Assembly: GCF_004295125.1 (NCBI RefSeq)
Contig: NZ_CP036170.1
Location: 3,226,501 to 3,290,500, forward strand
Length of the DNA: 64,000 nt
Direction: 5' to 3'
From: [Clostridium] scindens ATCC 35704
Lineage (GTDB): Bacteria; Bacillota; Clostridia; Lachnospirales; Lachnospiraceae
Part shown: piece after piece, positions 8,534-16,785 of the stretch
Layout of the letters: each line of letters begins with the position of its first letter
Numbering within the stretch: the first letter of the stretch is position 1
Program-made: the position numbers and the translations under genes
The notes under the pieces: model-generated
Told to the model about the DNA's origin: nothing
Database searches by the model: none
The model's input: only the letters and a program-made list of their open reading frames with translations

Positions 8534-9913
8534 TTATTTCCCCTTTTCTTTGTTATTGTTATTGACTTCGTTTCCATCTTCACCCTCCTCGGAATGGTAA
8601 TACTTCCCATCGTCATCCACATAACTCATGGCATCATAGAAGTTGGAGTTGGCAGGCAGCTTCTTGCGCTCCAGGCGATAATTCATTATCATCTGCACAA
8701 TATAATACAGCACGGCAAAGGTAGGAACACCCATAATCATTCCCACGAATCCGAATAGCCCTCCTCCAAGAAGGATCGCCACGATTACCCAGAATGCCGA
8801 CAGGCCTGTTGAATTGCCCAGGATCTTCGGCCCCAGGATGTTGCCGTCAAACTGCTGCAGCAAAAGAATGAAAATGATAAAATACAGTCCTTTGATCGGA
8901 TCCGCCAGCATAATGAGGATGGCGCTTGGAATCGCTCCGATATACGGCCCGAAGAATGGGATAACATTCGTCACTCCTACGATCACGCTGACCAGCACGG
9001 CATAAGGCATATTCAATATGGTGAGCCCGAAAAAGCACAGTACCCCGATAATGGCGGAATCAATGATCTTTCCAATAATAAAACCGCCAAATATCTCGTT
9101 GCTCTTAGTGGTCAGATGCAGCACCATATTGGCATGCCTGGGAGACAGGATCGCATAGACGCATTTCTTCGTCTGGCGGATAAAAGTCTCCTTGCTGAAC
9201 AATATGTACACTGAAATGATGATTCCAATCAGTGCATTAAATATTTCGTTTAAGATATTGATCACGCCTACCGTCAGATTGGACATAATCTCATTGGCGC
9301 GCCCAAGAAGATCCGTCCTGAGCCACTTCTGCAGCATGTCGGTTCCTTCTTCAATAGCGGCCTTAATAAGCGTGCCGGTGGTAGAATCGTCGATCTTTAT
9401 AGTGTTGAGTTTATCAACCAAATCATTGAGCTGTCCCGGAAGGGTGAACACCAGGTTCCGGATGCTTGAATAAAGTTCTGGAATCAGCATGTTGCACAGT
9501 GTCACCACCAATACCAGCAAAAGGATCAGGGACAGCAGGATTCCGATTCCTCTGGCAGTCTTCTTTGCCCTGCCCGGAGTCTTTACCTTCTTCTCCAGTA
9601 CAGGGGCCAGATACTTGTCTGCCTTCTTCACGATCGGATTCAGCAGATAGGCGATGACGCAGCCATAGACTACCGGCTTAAGAACCTGGAATATCTTTGA
9701 GAACCCTTCGGACAGATTCGTCACTCTAAGCAGGGCAAAATAAAACAAGATGCTGGCGGCCACCACCAGAAAATACGTCATTCCCCTGCTAAACTGCTGC
9801 CGGAGTTTTGACGGGCCGCTTCCACCCAATTTCGGCCGGCTGGAATAATACGCGTTCTGGCCGCGATCTTTCTCCTTCTGTATGCTGTCCACGCTTGCTT
9901 CTTCTTTGTTCAT
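8534..9913 (-). CDS. AI-2E family transporter (permease)
   Basis: A 459-residue polytopic membrane protein of the AI-2E transporter superfamily (PerM/YdiK/TqsA type). It has a hydrophilic N-terminus of about 45 residues, then roughly seven to eight membrane segments, including the characteristic GVTNVIPFFGPYIGAIP stretch and the late segment AFWVIVAILLGGGLFGFVG. A longer open frame exists upstream, but the start at 9913 is better placed behind GAGGAAG, and the extension overlaps the terminator hairpin. The acidic, Asn-rich C-terminus (NEVNNNNKEKGK) is low complexity. The substrate cannot be told from sequence. It probably shares a transcript with metA. Confidence 0.85.
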   Translation of the reverse strand: MNKEEASVDSIQKEKDRGQNAYYSSRPKLGGSGPSKLRQQFSRGMTYFLVVAASILFYFALLRVTNLSEGFSKIFQVLKPVVYGCVIAYLLNPIVKKADKYLAPVLEKKVKTPGRAKKTARGIGILLSLILLLVLVVTLCNMLIPELYSSIRNLVFTLPGQLNDLVDKLNTIKIDDSTTGTLIKAAIEEGTDMLQKWLRTDLLGRANEIMSNLTVGVINILNEIFNALIGIIISVYILFSKETFIRQTKKCVYAILSPRHANMVLHLTTKSNEIFGGFIIGKIIDSAIIGVLCFFGLTILNMPYAVLVSVIVGVTNVIPFFGPYIGAIPSAILIMLADPIKGLYFIIFILLLQQFDGNILGPKILGNSTGLSAFWVIVAILLGGGLFGFVGMIMGVPTFAVLYYIVQMIMNYRLERKKLPANSNFYDAMSYVDDDGKYYHSEEGEDGNEVNNNNKEKGK

Positions 9914-9977
9914 TCTATCTTCCTCTTCTCTTACACAGATAAAATAATTATACCCTTTGAACAAATATGCGTCAACC

Positions 9978-10005
9978 AAAAAGGAAGCCCGAAGGCTTCC
10001 TTTTT
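9978..10005 (-). terminator. Intrinsic terminator after the DUF1540 gene
   Basis: A 12-bp perfect stem, AAAAAGGAAGCC with GGCTTCCTTTTT, closes on a CGAA loop. A- and T-runs at both feet make it usable in either direction. It lies just after the stop of the DUF1540 gene at 10018. Confidence 0.88.
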
Positions 10006-10017
10006 CTGCTCTGCCTC

Positions 10018-10338
10018 TTAGTTGCATCCACACTTGAACGTGGCACATTCGGTCTGCTCGCACTGGCAGGCATTGCTTCCTTCCACGCTGATCTTTCCCG
10101 CGTGGCACTCGCATTTCTCATTATAGATACATTCTGTAGCCTTACAGTCGATGCTGCTGCATGCGGATGCCTGTCCATTTACATCGCTGTGGGAATCTCC
10201 CTTGCGCTCCTCGAAACTGTCGCAGCAGGTTTCTTCAGAACGCTTTGCTGAACTTCCTCCTACGATAATGCGCTCCAGGTCACAGTAGAAATTCTTGTTG
10301 TGCGTACATGTCTGTACTGTACATTTCAATTCTGGCAT
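10018..10338 (-). CDS. DUF1540 domain protein, two cysteine-rich repeats
   Basis: A 106-residue cytoplasmic protein with two DUF1540-like modules, residues ~5-45 and ~60-105. Each has the pattern C-x3-5-C-x6-8-C plus later cysteines (for example CTVQTCTHNKNFYCDL and CKATECIYNEKCEC). The even spacing suggests metal binding, but no function is established for the family. It has its own GGAGG site at about 10342 and ends at a strong terminator. It lies downstream of thrS in the same direction and could be read from the thrS transcript or its own promoter. Confidence 0.85.
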   Translation of the reverse strand: MPELKCTVQTCTHNKNFYCDLERIIVGGSSAKRSEETCCDSFEERKGDSHSDVNGQASACSSIDCKATECIYNEKCECHAGKISVEGSNACQCEQTECATFKCGCN

Positions 10339-10411
10339 AATATTACCTCCTAATCATTCAAGAATATCGAGATTTATTATGCCCTGTTTTTTCATTTTTA
10401 CTCTGTACTTC

Positions 10412-12337
10412 CTAATCCTCTTTCGTAACTTCGCGCTGAACCTTTGCCTGTATCTCTTCTTTGATCGCATCGATAAATGAGGCGATGTCCTTCTGGCCTT
10501 CATCCCCGGCAAATCTGCTTCTTACGGATACCAGATTCTGCTCTTCTTCTTTTGCTCCCACCACGAGCATGTATGGGATCTTGTTCATCTGCGCTTCCCT
10601 GATCTTGTAGCCGATCTTCTCAGCCCTCTCGTCCAGTTCCGCGCGGATCCCTGCTTCTTCTAACTGTTCCAGCACTTTCTTTCCGTATTCCAGATGCTTC
10701 TCAGATATTGGAAGAACCTTTACCTGAACTGGCGCAAGCCATGTCGGGAAAGCTCCGGCAAAATGCTCGATCAGAATTCCGATAAAACGCTCGATGGATC
10801 CGAATGCAACACGGTGGATCATGATCGGGCGGTGCTTCTCTCCGTCAGCCCCAGTGTACTCCAGGTCAAAACGCTGCGGCATCTGCATGTCAAGCTGGAT
10901 GGTTCCGCACTGCCATGTCCTTCCGATGGAATCTTCCAGATGGAAGTCGATCTTTGGCCCATAGAATGCGCCGTCTCCTTCATTTACCATATAATCAAGC
11001 CCCAGATCATCCAGAGCGCCTCTTAAGCCTTCGGTCGCCATCTCCCAGTCTTCATCGCTGCCCATGCTGTTATCCGGCCGCGTAGACAGTTCTACATGGT
11101 ACTTGAATCCGAACAGGCTGTAGATCTCGTCAATCAGCCGTGCTACGCCTTTGATCTCGTCCCTGATCTGCTCCGGAGTCATGAAAATATGGGCATCGTC
11201 CTGGGTAAAGCAGCGGACGCGGAACAGGCCGTGAAGAGCGCCTGACTTCTCGTGTCTGTGTACCAGGCCAAGCTCGCCCATGCGAAGCGGAAGGTCTTTG
11301 TAAGAACGCGGCTCGGACTTGTATACCAGCATGCCGCCCGGGCAGTTCATAGGCTTGACCGCATAGTCTTCTTCATCGATCATGGTGGTGTACATATTGT
11401 CTTTATAATGATCCCAGTGCCCGGAATTCTCCCACAGATGCCTGCTCAGGATAATAGGCGTGGATACTTCCACATATCCGTTTTCTTTGTGCAGTTCTCT
11501 CCAATAATCCAGAAGCGTATTCTTAAGAACCATTCCTTTTGGAAGGAAGAACGGGAATCCAGGGCCTTCGTCGCACATCATGAACAGGCCAAGCTCCCTG
11601 CCTAGTTTTCTGTGGTCACGCTTTTTCGCCTCCTCCATCATATGGAGGTATTCTTCCAGGTCTGCCTTCTTCGGGTAGGAGATGCCATAGATTCTGGTAA
11701 GCATCTTGTTCTTTTCGCTTCCGCGCCAGTATGCGCCTGCAAGACTTGTCAGTTTGAAAGCCTTAACCGCTTTTGTAGACATAAGGTGCGGTCCTGCGCA
11801 CAGATCTACGAATTCGCCTTGCTTGTAGAAACTGATCTCCTCGCCTTCCGGCAGATCTTCTACCAATTCTACTTTATATGGTTCGTCATTTTCTTTAAAA
11901 TATGCAATGGCTTCTTCCCTTGTCTTGGTAAAGCGTTCGATCGGCAATGCTTCTTTGACGATCTTTTTCATCTCCGCTTCGATTTTTTCCAGATCCTCCG
12001 CGACAAATGGCGTCTCGCGATCCAAATCATAGTAGAATCCATTGTCAATGGATGGGCCGATGGCCAGTTTTGTCTCCGGATAGAGACGCTTGATCGCCTG
12101 GGCCATAATATGGGATGTGGTATGCCAGAATGCGCCCCGTCCGTCTTCAGAGTCGAATGTCAGCAATTCCAGTTCGCAATCCTTGGAAACATCCGTCCTC
12201 AAGTCAACGATATCCCCGTCTATCTTTGCGCAGGTCGCTGCCCTTGCCAGCCCTTCGCTGATATCTTTTGCAATATCCAATACGGACATGCTTCTTTCAT
12301 ACCCTTTTTCAGAACCGTCTTTCAGTGTGATCTTCAT
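10412..12337 (-). CDS. thrS: Threonyl-tRNA synthetase
   Basis: A 641-residue class II synthetase that charges tRNA-Thr. The order is a TGS domain (1-60), the editing domain with HTTSHIMAQA, the catalytic core with MNCPGGM and RFDLEYTGADG, and the C-terminal anticodon-binding domain (from about residue 540). Length is normal. The start has AGAGAGG upstream. It lies 34 bases after a thioesterase gene. No T-box lies directly upstream; the threonine-specific T-box found in this window is at 14433-14680, beyond an insertion sequence. Confidence 0.97.
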   Translation of the reverse strand: MKITLKDGSEKGYERSMSVLDIAKDISEGLARAATCAKIDGDIVDLRTDVSKDCELELLTFDSEDGRGAFWHTTSHIMAQAIKRLYPETKLAIGPSIDNGFYYDLDRETPFVAEDLEKIEAEMKKIVKEALPIERFTKTREEAIAYFKENDEPYKVELVEDLPEGEEISFYKQGEFVDLCAGPHLMSTKAVKAFKLTSLAGAYWRGSEKNKMLTRIYGISYPKKADLEEYLHMMEEAKKRDHRKLGRELGLFMMCDEGPGFPFFLPKGMVLKNTLLDYWRELHKENGYVEVSTPIILSRHLWENSGHWDHYKDNMYTTMIDEEDYAVKPMNCPGGMLVYKSEPRSYKDLPLRMGELGLVHRHEKSGALHGLFRVRCFTQDDAHIFMTPEQIRDEIKGVARLIDEIYSLFGFKYHVELSTRPDNSMGSDEDWEMATEGLRGALDDLGLDYMVNEGDGAFYGPKIDFHLEDSIGRTWQCGTIQLDMQMPQRFDLEYTGADGEKHRPIMIHRVAFGSIERFIGILIEHFAGAFPTWLAPVQVKVLPISEKHLEYGKKVLEQLEEAGIRAELDERAEKIGYKIREAQMNKIPYMLVVGAKEEEQNLVSVRSRFAGDEGQKDIASFIDAIKEEIQAKVQREVTKED

Positions 12338-12371
12338 AATCTGTAACCTCTCTTTTCTTTCTTGATATACT

Positions 12372-12797
12372 CTATTTATTTTTGTGGTCTTCCAGACCTT
12401 TTACAAACATGTTGTGGAACTCCAGACACGTCTGCTTCAGCGCAAGCGGCTTTCCTTCACGGTTAATAAAGCAATGCCTGGTGATTCCCCGGCAGTGGAC
12501 CATCTGGGTCTTGTCCGAGATCACCTCGTATCCCACGGTCAGCTTGATGCCATTGTACTCCTTGACGAAGGTTTCTATGGTCACCGTCTCCCCGAAATGG
12601 ACCATCCTCAGATAATCTGCTTCAACGGACAGTACCGGGCTTAGAATTCCCTTTTCTTCCATCTGGTCATACCCCAGCCCCATCTGTTCCATATAATCAG
12701 TCCGTGCTTCTTCAAACCAGCGGATATAGTTGGAATGATGCACAATTCCCATCTGATCTGTTTCATAATACTGTACCTTGTGCTTGTAAGGCTTCAT
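12372..12797 (-). CDS. Acyl-CoA thioesterase, YbgC/FadM family (hot-dog fold)
   Basis: A 141-residue 4HBT thioesterase. The N-terminal YYETDQMGIVHHSNYIRWFEEAR region (residues ~9-31) holds the catalytic Asp and the helix of the hot-dog fold. Such enzymes hydrolyse acyl-CoA or acyl-ACP; the substrate is unknown here. The start at 12797 is chosen because a purine-rich site (GGACGGGGAAG) precedes it, while the longer frame to 12827 has none. It lies between the insertion sequence and thrS and is probably cotranscribed with thrS. Confidence 0.88.
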   Translation of the reverse strand: MKPYKHKVQYYETDQMGIVHHSNYIRWFEEARTDYMEQMGLGYDQMEEKGILSPVLSVEADYLRMVHFGETVTIETFVKEYNGIKLTVGYEVISDKTQMVHCRGITRHCFINREGKPLALKQTCLEFHNMFVKGLEDHKNK

Positions 12798-12934
12798 CTT
12801 CCCCGTCCTTTCCTGCCTTTCGGGCATGTCATAGCATGGAATAAAAATAGTGTCTTCGACACTTCAACTCCCCTGCCCCTCAATCATGAGGGATAGGGGT
12901 TTCTTTTTGCTTCATTTTGCTTCATAATGGTCTT

Positions 12935-14116
12935 ATGAATATCTTACAAAAAATTTTTATCGAACATTATGAAGAAATGATTTATCTTCAACATCCTCGT
13001 GATGCTATTGTTGAGAATGTAGAAAAAATGATTCATTGTGGCGATCCATCTTATGGTGGCGCCATGTATATTTGTCCCAATTGTGGTAATTTCAAATTTA
13101 CTGCTTTTCGTTGTCATTCTCGCTTCTGTCCAACTTGTGGTAACATGTATTCCATTGACAGAACTACTGCTATGTCTTTTAAGATTATTGATGTACAACA
13201 TCGGCATTGTGTTTTTACCATTGATGATTCTTTGCGGCCTTTTTTTCTTAAAGACCGTTCTCTTCTTAACTGCCTTTTTTCGGCAGTCAACAGCGTGATT
13301 TCTCGTATGTTCCATAAAGAAAATAAATCTGAATTATTTACTCCTGGATTTATTTGCGTCCTTCATACCTTTGGCAGAGATTTAAAATGGAATCCTCACA
13401 TTCACTGCCTTGTTTCTGAAGGTGGTGTTGGTAATACTCTTTCCTGGCGACACTTCAAACATTTTAACTATCATTTTTTACGTGATGCGTTCCAAACTGC
13501 TCTTTTAAATGAACTCCATCAAAAAATAGGTCCAGCTTTCAAAAAAGTAAAATCTGCTATCTATGCAAAAGATAAAAATGGTTTTTATGTTCGCGCCATG
13601 CCTAACAAGTGTAATCCTTCTCAGGTTATCAAATATATCGGTCGTTATCTTGGCAGACCTGTTATTGCTACTTCTCGCATTGATTCTTACGATGGTGATT
13701 TTGTCACCTTCCATTACAACCGTCATGAAGACAATAAACTTATTACAGAAACTGTTCCTGTTTTGGAATTCATTGACCGCTTAACACAACACATCCCTGA
13801 AAAACATTTTAAAATGATTCGCTATTATGGTATTTACGCTCGTCACCGTAATTCTGACAATTTTTTACGAAAAGCCATTTCCAGAGAAAAACATAACTTT
13901 TTTCTTTCACTCAATAGGTGGCGTGATTCAATCTTACATTCTTTTGGTTACGATCCTTTAAAATGTCCGAACTGTGGAAAAACCATGCTATTTTTAGAAC
14001 TATATTTTAATCATAATCCTGTTCCTTTGCATGAATTATACGAAAAGGCTATGCAAAAACATAGATGTCGTTCGCCTGCCTCGTTTTCATATCTTCCAAA
14101 ACCTCTTTTCTCATGA
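12935..14116 (+). CDS. IS91 family transposase (HUH/Y2-type)
   Basis: A 393-residue rolling-circle transposase. The N-terminal zinc-binding module has the pattern CPNC...CHSRFCPTC (residues ~45-70). The HUH metal site is in NPHIHCLVSEGG, the catalytic tyrosine region is KYIGRYLGRP, and a second CPNC motif lies near the C-terminus. Length is normal and I see no frameshift, so it may be active. A TTG codon at 12917 in the same frame gives a slightly longer protein; the ATG at 12935 is preferred, though neither has a good ribosome binding site. Codon use is AT-rich, unlike the neighbours, which supports transfer. Confidence 0.92.
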   Translation: MNILQKIFIEHYEEMIYLQHPRDAIVENVEKMIHCGDPSYGGAMYICPNCGNFKFTAFRCHSRFCPTCGNMYSIDRTTAMSFKIIDVQHRHCVFTIDDSLRPFFLKDRSLLNCLFSAVNSVISRMFHKENKSELFTPGFICVLHTFGRDLKWNPHIHCLVSEGGVGNTLSWRHFKHFNYHFLRDAFQTALLNELHQKIGPAFKKVKSAIYAKDKNGFYVRAMPNKCNPSQVIKYIGRYLGRPVIATSRIDSYDGDFVTFHYNRHEDNKLITETVPVLEFIDRLTQHIPEKHFKMIRYYGIYARHRNSDNFLRKAISREKHNFFLSLNRWRDSILHSFGYDPLKCPNCGKTMLFLELYFNHNPVPLHELYEKAMQKHRCRSPASFSYLPKPLFS

Positions 14117-14151
14117 TAAACTCAATATATCTTAAGAACGGAGGCCACACT

Positions 14152-14346
14152 ATGAAACGTATAACAGAAGCAGAACTCGCAAAGGAACTAAGGGAACAGT
14201 ACATTAAAAATCCACCAGAAGGTATGACTTCTAAAGAAGTCCATGACATGAGTGACGACGAACTTCTGGATATGGATTATTTCTTACATGAATTTGATAA
14301 CCTTGATGATGACGATTTTGGTGAAGAGGGCTTTTACATCTTTTAA
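14152..14346 (+). CDS. Small acidic protein carried by the IS91-like element
   Basis: A 64-residue protein starting MKRITEAELAKELREQY, with a very acidic C-terminal half (FDNLDDDDFGEEGFYIF). It has no cysteines, signal peptide or membrane segment. The start at 14152 has GGAGG eight bases upstream; an upstream extension to 14065 overlaps the transposase and is unlikely to be real. It lies 35 bases after the transposase, before the element's terminal hairpin, so it probably travels with the element. Function unknown; I do not recognise a characterised family. Confidence 0.75.
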   Translation: MKRITEAELAKELREQYIKNPPEGMTSKEVHDMSDDELLDMDYFLHEFDNLDDDDFGEEGFYIF

Positions 14347-14368
14347 TCCAAACCGTCTGATTCACTAT

Positions 14369-14386
14369 GCCCGCTTTTGAGCGGGC
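14369..14386 (+). terminator. GC-rich hairpin at the right end of the IS (terminator or origin hairpin)
   Basis: A 6-bp GC stem GCCCGC / GCGGGC with loop ttttga is followed on the plus strand by TATTTTAGT. It could end the transposase-passenger transcript, and its position near the presumed element end also fits the subterminal hairpin recognised by HUH transposases. Confidence 0.6.
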
Positions 14387-14432
14387 TATTTTAGTCCCCA
14401 AGTTCTCCGAAAGGAGAACTTTCCTATAAAGT

Positions 14433-14680
14433 AAAAAAGTCCCTTACAGCCTGCATGCTGTAAGGGACGAGTTCATCAAGTCTCGCGGTTCCACCCTGCT
14501 TGAACTGGCATATTCGCCAGAACCACTTCTTTCATGATGGTAACGGAATCACCGGACTGTTTTGCAGCCACTCGGAGGTAGTCTTCAGAAGGTTCCGTAA
14601 TAAGGGGCTTGCAGCCTTTGGCTCCTCTCTCTGTAATTCTTCCCCAACCTACTCGTCTCGTCAACGTGTTTTGATATATG
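14433..14680 (-). promoter_or_regulatory. T-box leader, threonine specifier (ACU)
   Basis: On the minus strand the leader has the conserved stem I apical elements (AGAGAGAGGAGCC...GGCTGCAAG). The segment GAAG-ACT-ACC...CGAG aligns with the specifier loop of other T-boxes and puts ACU (Thr) at 14580-14582. The T-box sequence GGGTGGAACCGCG is at 14484-14496. A 12-bp terminator stem GTCCCTTACAGC / GCTGTAAGGGAC (14439-14468) with a U6 run (14433-14438) ends it. Uncharged tRNA-Thr should allow read-through. The next same-strand genes are the thioesterase and thrS, but the IS91-like element lies between. Confidence 0.9.
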
Positions 14681-14685
14681 TTACC

Positions 14686-14713
14686 ATTATAACACTGTCT
14701 TATTCTTTGTCAA
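14686..14713 (-). promoter_or_regulatory. Sigma-A promoter of the threonine T-box leader
   Basis: TTGACA (14708-14713) and TATAAT (14686-14691) on the minus strand are separated by 16 bases. Transcription should start near 14680, just ahead of stem I of the T-box. Confidence 0.85.
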
Positions 14714-14822
14714 CACAGAGTTTCTGCAATTTCAGAATTTTCTCCTGCAAAGACTCCCGAACAGGCCGTGCCACAAGGTCCGGACACCCCAGGTAATACC
14801 CCTGCATATAATGCAGCACCAC
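14700..14822 (-). pseudogene. Short frame resembling an EAL-domain C-terminus (possible remnant)
   Basis: A 40-codon frame opening at GTG 14822 includes YMQGYYLGCPDLV followed by an amphipathic helix ending KLCVDKE. QGYY-x-P is reminiscent of the C-terminal part of EAL phosphodiesterase domains. An in-frame TAG lies just upstream and the start has no convincing ribosome binding site. A different frame behind AGGAGG (from 14843) gives a 37-residue Cys/Trp-rich peptide instead. Either may be spurious. Confidence 0.25.
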
Positions 14823-14903
14823 ATTCCTCTTTTCCCTTTTCTCATCCTCCTATAAAAATGGCAACGTGTCATATGGATACTATAACACATTGCTTCCTCA
14901 AAA

Positions 14904-15611
14904 TCAAAAAAACAGCCACATCTTCCACACGGCAAAGCATTCTCTGACCATGTAATTTACAAGCAGCGCCGGATGGCAGCTGGCCGCCAGCGGGTATGGA
15001 TGGCCGTATCCAAGTCGCCTGGCATAAGCGCAAGCCCGGTACAGATGAAAATTATTGGATACGATTCCAACGTCAGCCTCCCCGCAGTTCATGTATCGTT
15101 TGGAGAACTTCAGGTTCTCCTGGGTCGTAGTGGATGCTTCCTCCTTGATGATACGATAAGACGCGATTCCCTGCGCGATCAAATAGTCTTCCATCGCCTG
15201 GGCTTCCGTAACGTCTTCTCCTGTGCCCTGTCCCCCGGATACAACCGCCCTGGTCCCAGGATGTGCCTTTAGATAAATCAAAGCCTTATTCAGGCGGCGG
15301 TACAGGGAATCCGTGATTTTTCGCCCTTCTACATGGGCTCCCAGAATAATCAGATAATCATATTCCTTCTGTCCCCGTGGAACCATTCCCATGACAATCC
15401 TAAGTTCTGTCACGACAAACACGGCTACAGGCAGAAGAAGCGCCTTCCTGGCCGCTGCTTCCATCCCAAGCCGGACTGCGGCATAATCATACAGCCAGAG
15501 CCCCAGGCCTGCCGCCAGCCAGAATCTTGAAAATGTGGAATCCCATTTCTTTAGCGCCACGCATAGGACGGCATAGTACAAAAGGCATGCTGCCCCCAGA
15601 AGCGTCAGCAT
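14904..15611 (-). CDS. DUF218 membrane protein (YdcF/SanA-like)
   Basis: A 235-residue protein with three N-terminal membrane segments (about 1-20, 28-48, 58-78). A DUF218 domain follows, with YDYLIILGAHVEG, VVSGGQGTGED, EEASTTTQENLKFS and VSNNFHLYRA, all typical of the family. DUF218 proteins are linked to cell-envelope functions, but the reaction is not established here. The ATG overlaps the stop of the SEC-C gene (TAATG), so translation is probably coupled. Confidence 0.85.
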   Translation of the reverse strand: MLTLLGAACLLYYAVLCVALKKWDSTFSRFWLAAGLGLWLYDYAAVRLGMEAAARKALLLPVAVFVVTELRIVMGMVPRGQKEYDYLIILGAHVEGRKITDSLYRRLNKALIYLKAHPGTRAVVSGGQGTGEDVTEAQAMEDYLIAQGIASYRIIKEEASTTTQENLKFSKRYMNCGEADVGIVSNNFHLYRACAYARRLGYGHPYPLAASCHPALLVNYMVRECFAVWKMWLFF

Positions 15612-16117
15612 TATCTACCACAACATTTCTTATACTTCTTGCCGGAGCCGCATGGACACGGATCATTACGCCCTACCTTCTTTCCCTTGCGGATAGTAGT
15701 GGACTCTTTCTGCTCCTTGTACAGTTTCTTCAGTTCTTCCTCCGAATAGATCTCCTTCCATTGTGGAAGTTCATACAGCCAGTCCGCTTTGGCTGCCACC
15801 ATGTTCTTATATAATTTTTCCTTATCAAAGGCAAGGCTGACTACGGTATCTTCCTCCATCGTCTCAATCGGATTCTCTTCCTTCAGGCTTTCATTGATTC
15901 CATCCAGGAATCCAACCATGGTAAGCACTTCCTGGCCATACTTCTCTGCCAGTTCCTTGACGGTGCCCTTTACCTCCTCGTCCGGGTTGGACAGCAGCTT
16001 TTCATAGATTTCCTTCTCAATCTGGAAATAGGTGCCCCAGAAATTCTGCAACTGGCCCCTGTCTGCCTGCTCATCATAGGCAATATCTCTCCATTGATCT
16101 AATAATGTACGACTCAT
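15611..16117 (-). CDS. SEC-C metal-binding motif protein
   Basis: A 168-residue cytoplasmic protein, mostly helical and charged, ending in a SEC-C zinc motif ([18 protein letters not shown]), which is like the SecA tail and usually binds zinc and ribosome or SecB-like partners. The start at 16117 follows GGAG by nine bases; upstream ATGs at 16126 and 16147 are worse placed. It is coupled to the DUF218 gene downstream. No catalytic domain is visible. Confidence 0.85.
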   Translation of the reverse strand: MSRTLLDQWRDIAYDEQADRGQLQNFWGTYFQIEKEIYEKLLSNPDEEVKGTVKELAEKYGQEVLTMVGFLDGINESLKEENPIETMEEDTVVSLAFDKEKLYKNMVAAKADWLYELPQWKEIYSEEELKKLYKEQKESTTIRKGKKVGRNDPCPCGSGKKYKKCCGR

Positions 16118-16207
16118 ATTCATATACTCCTTTGTATTCATTTGCAATTTTCTCTTGCTCTTTATATAATATACTAAAGTCTTGATTGGATGTAAAGGAT
16201 GATTCTG

Positions 16208-16426
16208 ATGAAAAAAGTAAAACGTATTCTGGCTTTGGCAGGCGCAGTCCTTCTATTCTGCATGTATGCAAGCACCCTGGTGTTCGCCCTGACCGACCGT
16301 TCGCAGACAATGGGCCTTTTGAAAGCGTCCATTGCCTGCACCATAATTCTTCCAGTGTTAATATATGCCTATACTCTGGTATATAAGGTCACTCATCATG
16401 ACCAGGATGATGATGACACCAAATAG
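16208..16426 (+). CDS. Small two-span membrane protein
   Basis: A 72-residue protein with two hydrophobic segments (about 6-27 and 38-58) and a charged acidic tail [10 protein letters not shown]. The start at 16208 has AAAGG seven bases before it; an ATG three codons upstream is possible. It is divergent from the SEC-C gene and converges on a 61-residue gene with a 31-base tail overlap. Function unknown. Confidence 0.6.
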   Translation: MKKVKRILALAGAVLLFCMYASTLVFALTDRSQTMGLLKASIACTIILPVLIYAYTLVYKVTHHDQDDDDTK

Positions 16427-16581
16427 TACTCAAAAGGCGTCAGTCCTCTTGCTCCCCGTAGCAGTTCTGACTCTTTTTTGGCGTGCTTTTTTTCCTTCTC
16501 CCTTATCTTTTTTCTCTTGGCAAGGTATTCTTCCATTGAAATCACTTCTGGCTCTGGATATTCCCAGTCTCTCTTATGCAT
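16396..16581 (-). CDS. Small charged hypothetical protein
   Basis: A 61-residue protein starting MHKRDWEYPEPEV, followed by a Lys/Glu-rich helix (MEEYLAKRKKIREKEKKHAK) and ending VSSSSWS. The start has GGAGG eight bases upstream, which argues that it is translated. Its last ten codons overlap the convergent 72-residue gene. No known family recognised. Confidence 0.55.
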   Translation of the reverse strand: MHKRDWEYPEPEVISMEEYLAKRKKIREKEKKHAKKESELLRGARGLTPFEYYLVSSSSWS

Positions 16582-16742
16582 AAACGATACCTCCATTTCC
16601 ATTATTTATACTCGTTTTTTGTTAAAACTCCGAACTCCCGACTCTATTATTATATTGCTACGGTCCCCATTATATGACTCTTTTGTGTCAATACTATGGA
16701 AATTATCTAAAATAATGGTGATGGTTTCCTTAAGAATTTCAA

Positions 16743-16776
16743 AAGGCGCCCTGCCTAAGATTCCTTAGACGGGCGC
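16743..16776 (-). terminator. Intrinsic terminator of purA
   Basis: The outer stem GGCGCCC / GGGCGCC (16744-16750, 16770-16776) encloses an inner CTAAG / CTTAG stem, followed on the minus strand by TTTTGAAATT. It lies 10 bases after the purA stop. Confidence 0.8.
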
Positions 16777-16785
16777 CTGCATGTC

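Larger units (their letters stand above)
12838..14401 (+). mobile_element. IS91-like insertion sequence (HUH transposase) with a small passenger gene
   Basis: The limits are inferred. The left part (12850-12900) has two hairpins: GTGTC-ttc-GACAC and an imperfect CCCCTGCCCCTC / GAGGGATAGGGG. The body carries a full transposase and a 64-residue acidic protein, both of lower GC than the flanks. The right part has a GC-rich hairpin GCCCGC-ttttga-GCGGGC (14369-14386), then GTTC at 14402-14405. A hairpin shortly before a GTTC target is what established IS91/IS1294-type elements show at their origin end. No target duplication is expected for this family. The element lies between a Thr T-box leader and the thioesterase-thrS genes, in opposite orientation to them. 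Confidence 0.7.

Noticed and set aside
9914-10017. SAM riboswitch upstream of the permease-metA pair
   Set aside because: The gap holds only a terminator hairpin and a ribosome binding site; no S-box core is present.
11612-12346. 244-codon plus-strand frame opposite thrS
   Set aside because: It is the reverse shadow of a strongly conserved synthetase and has no ribosome binding site or family signature.
14476-14664. 62-codon frame within the threonine T-box leader
   Set aside because: It lies inside conserved T-box elements and has no separate ribosome binding site.
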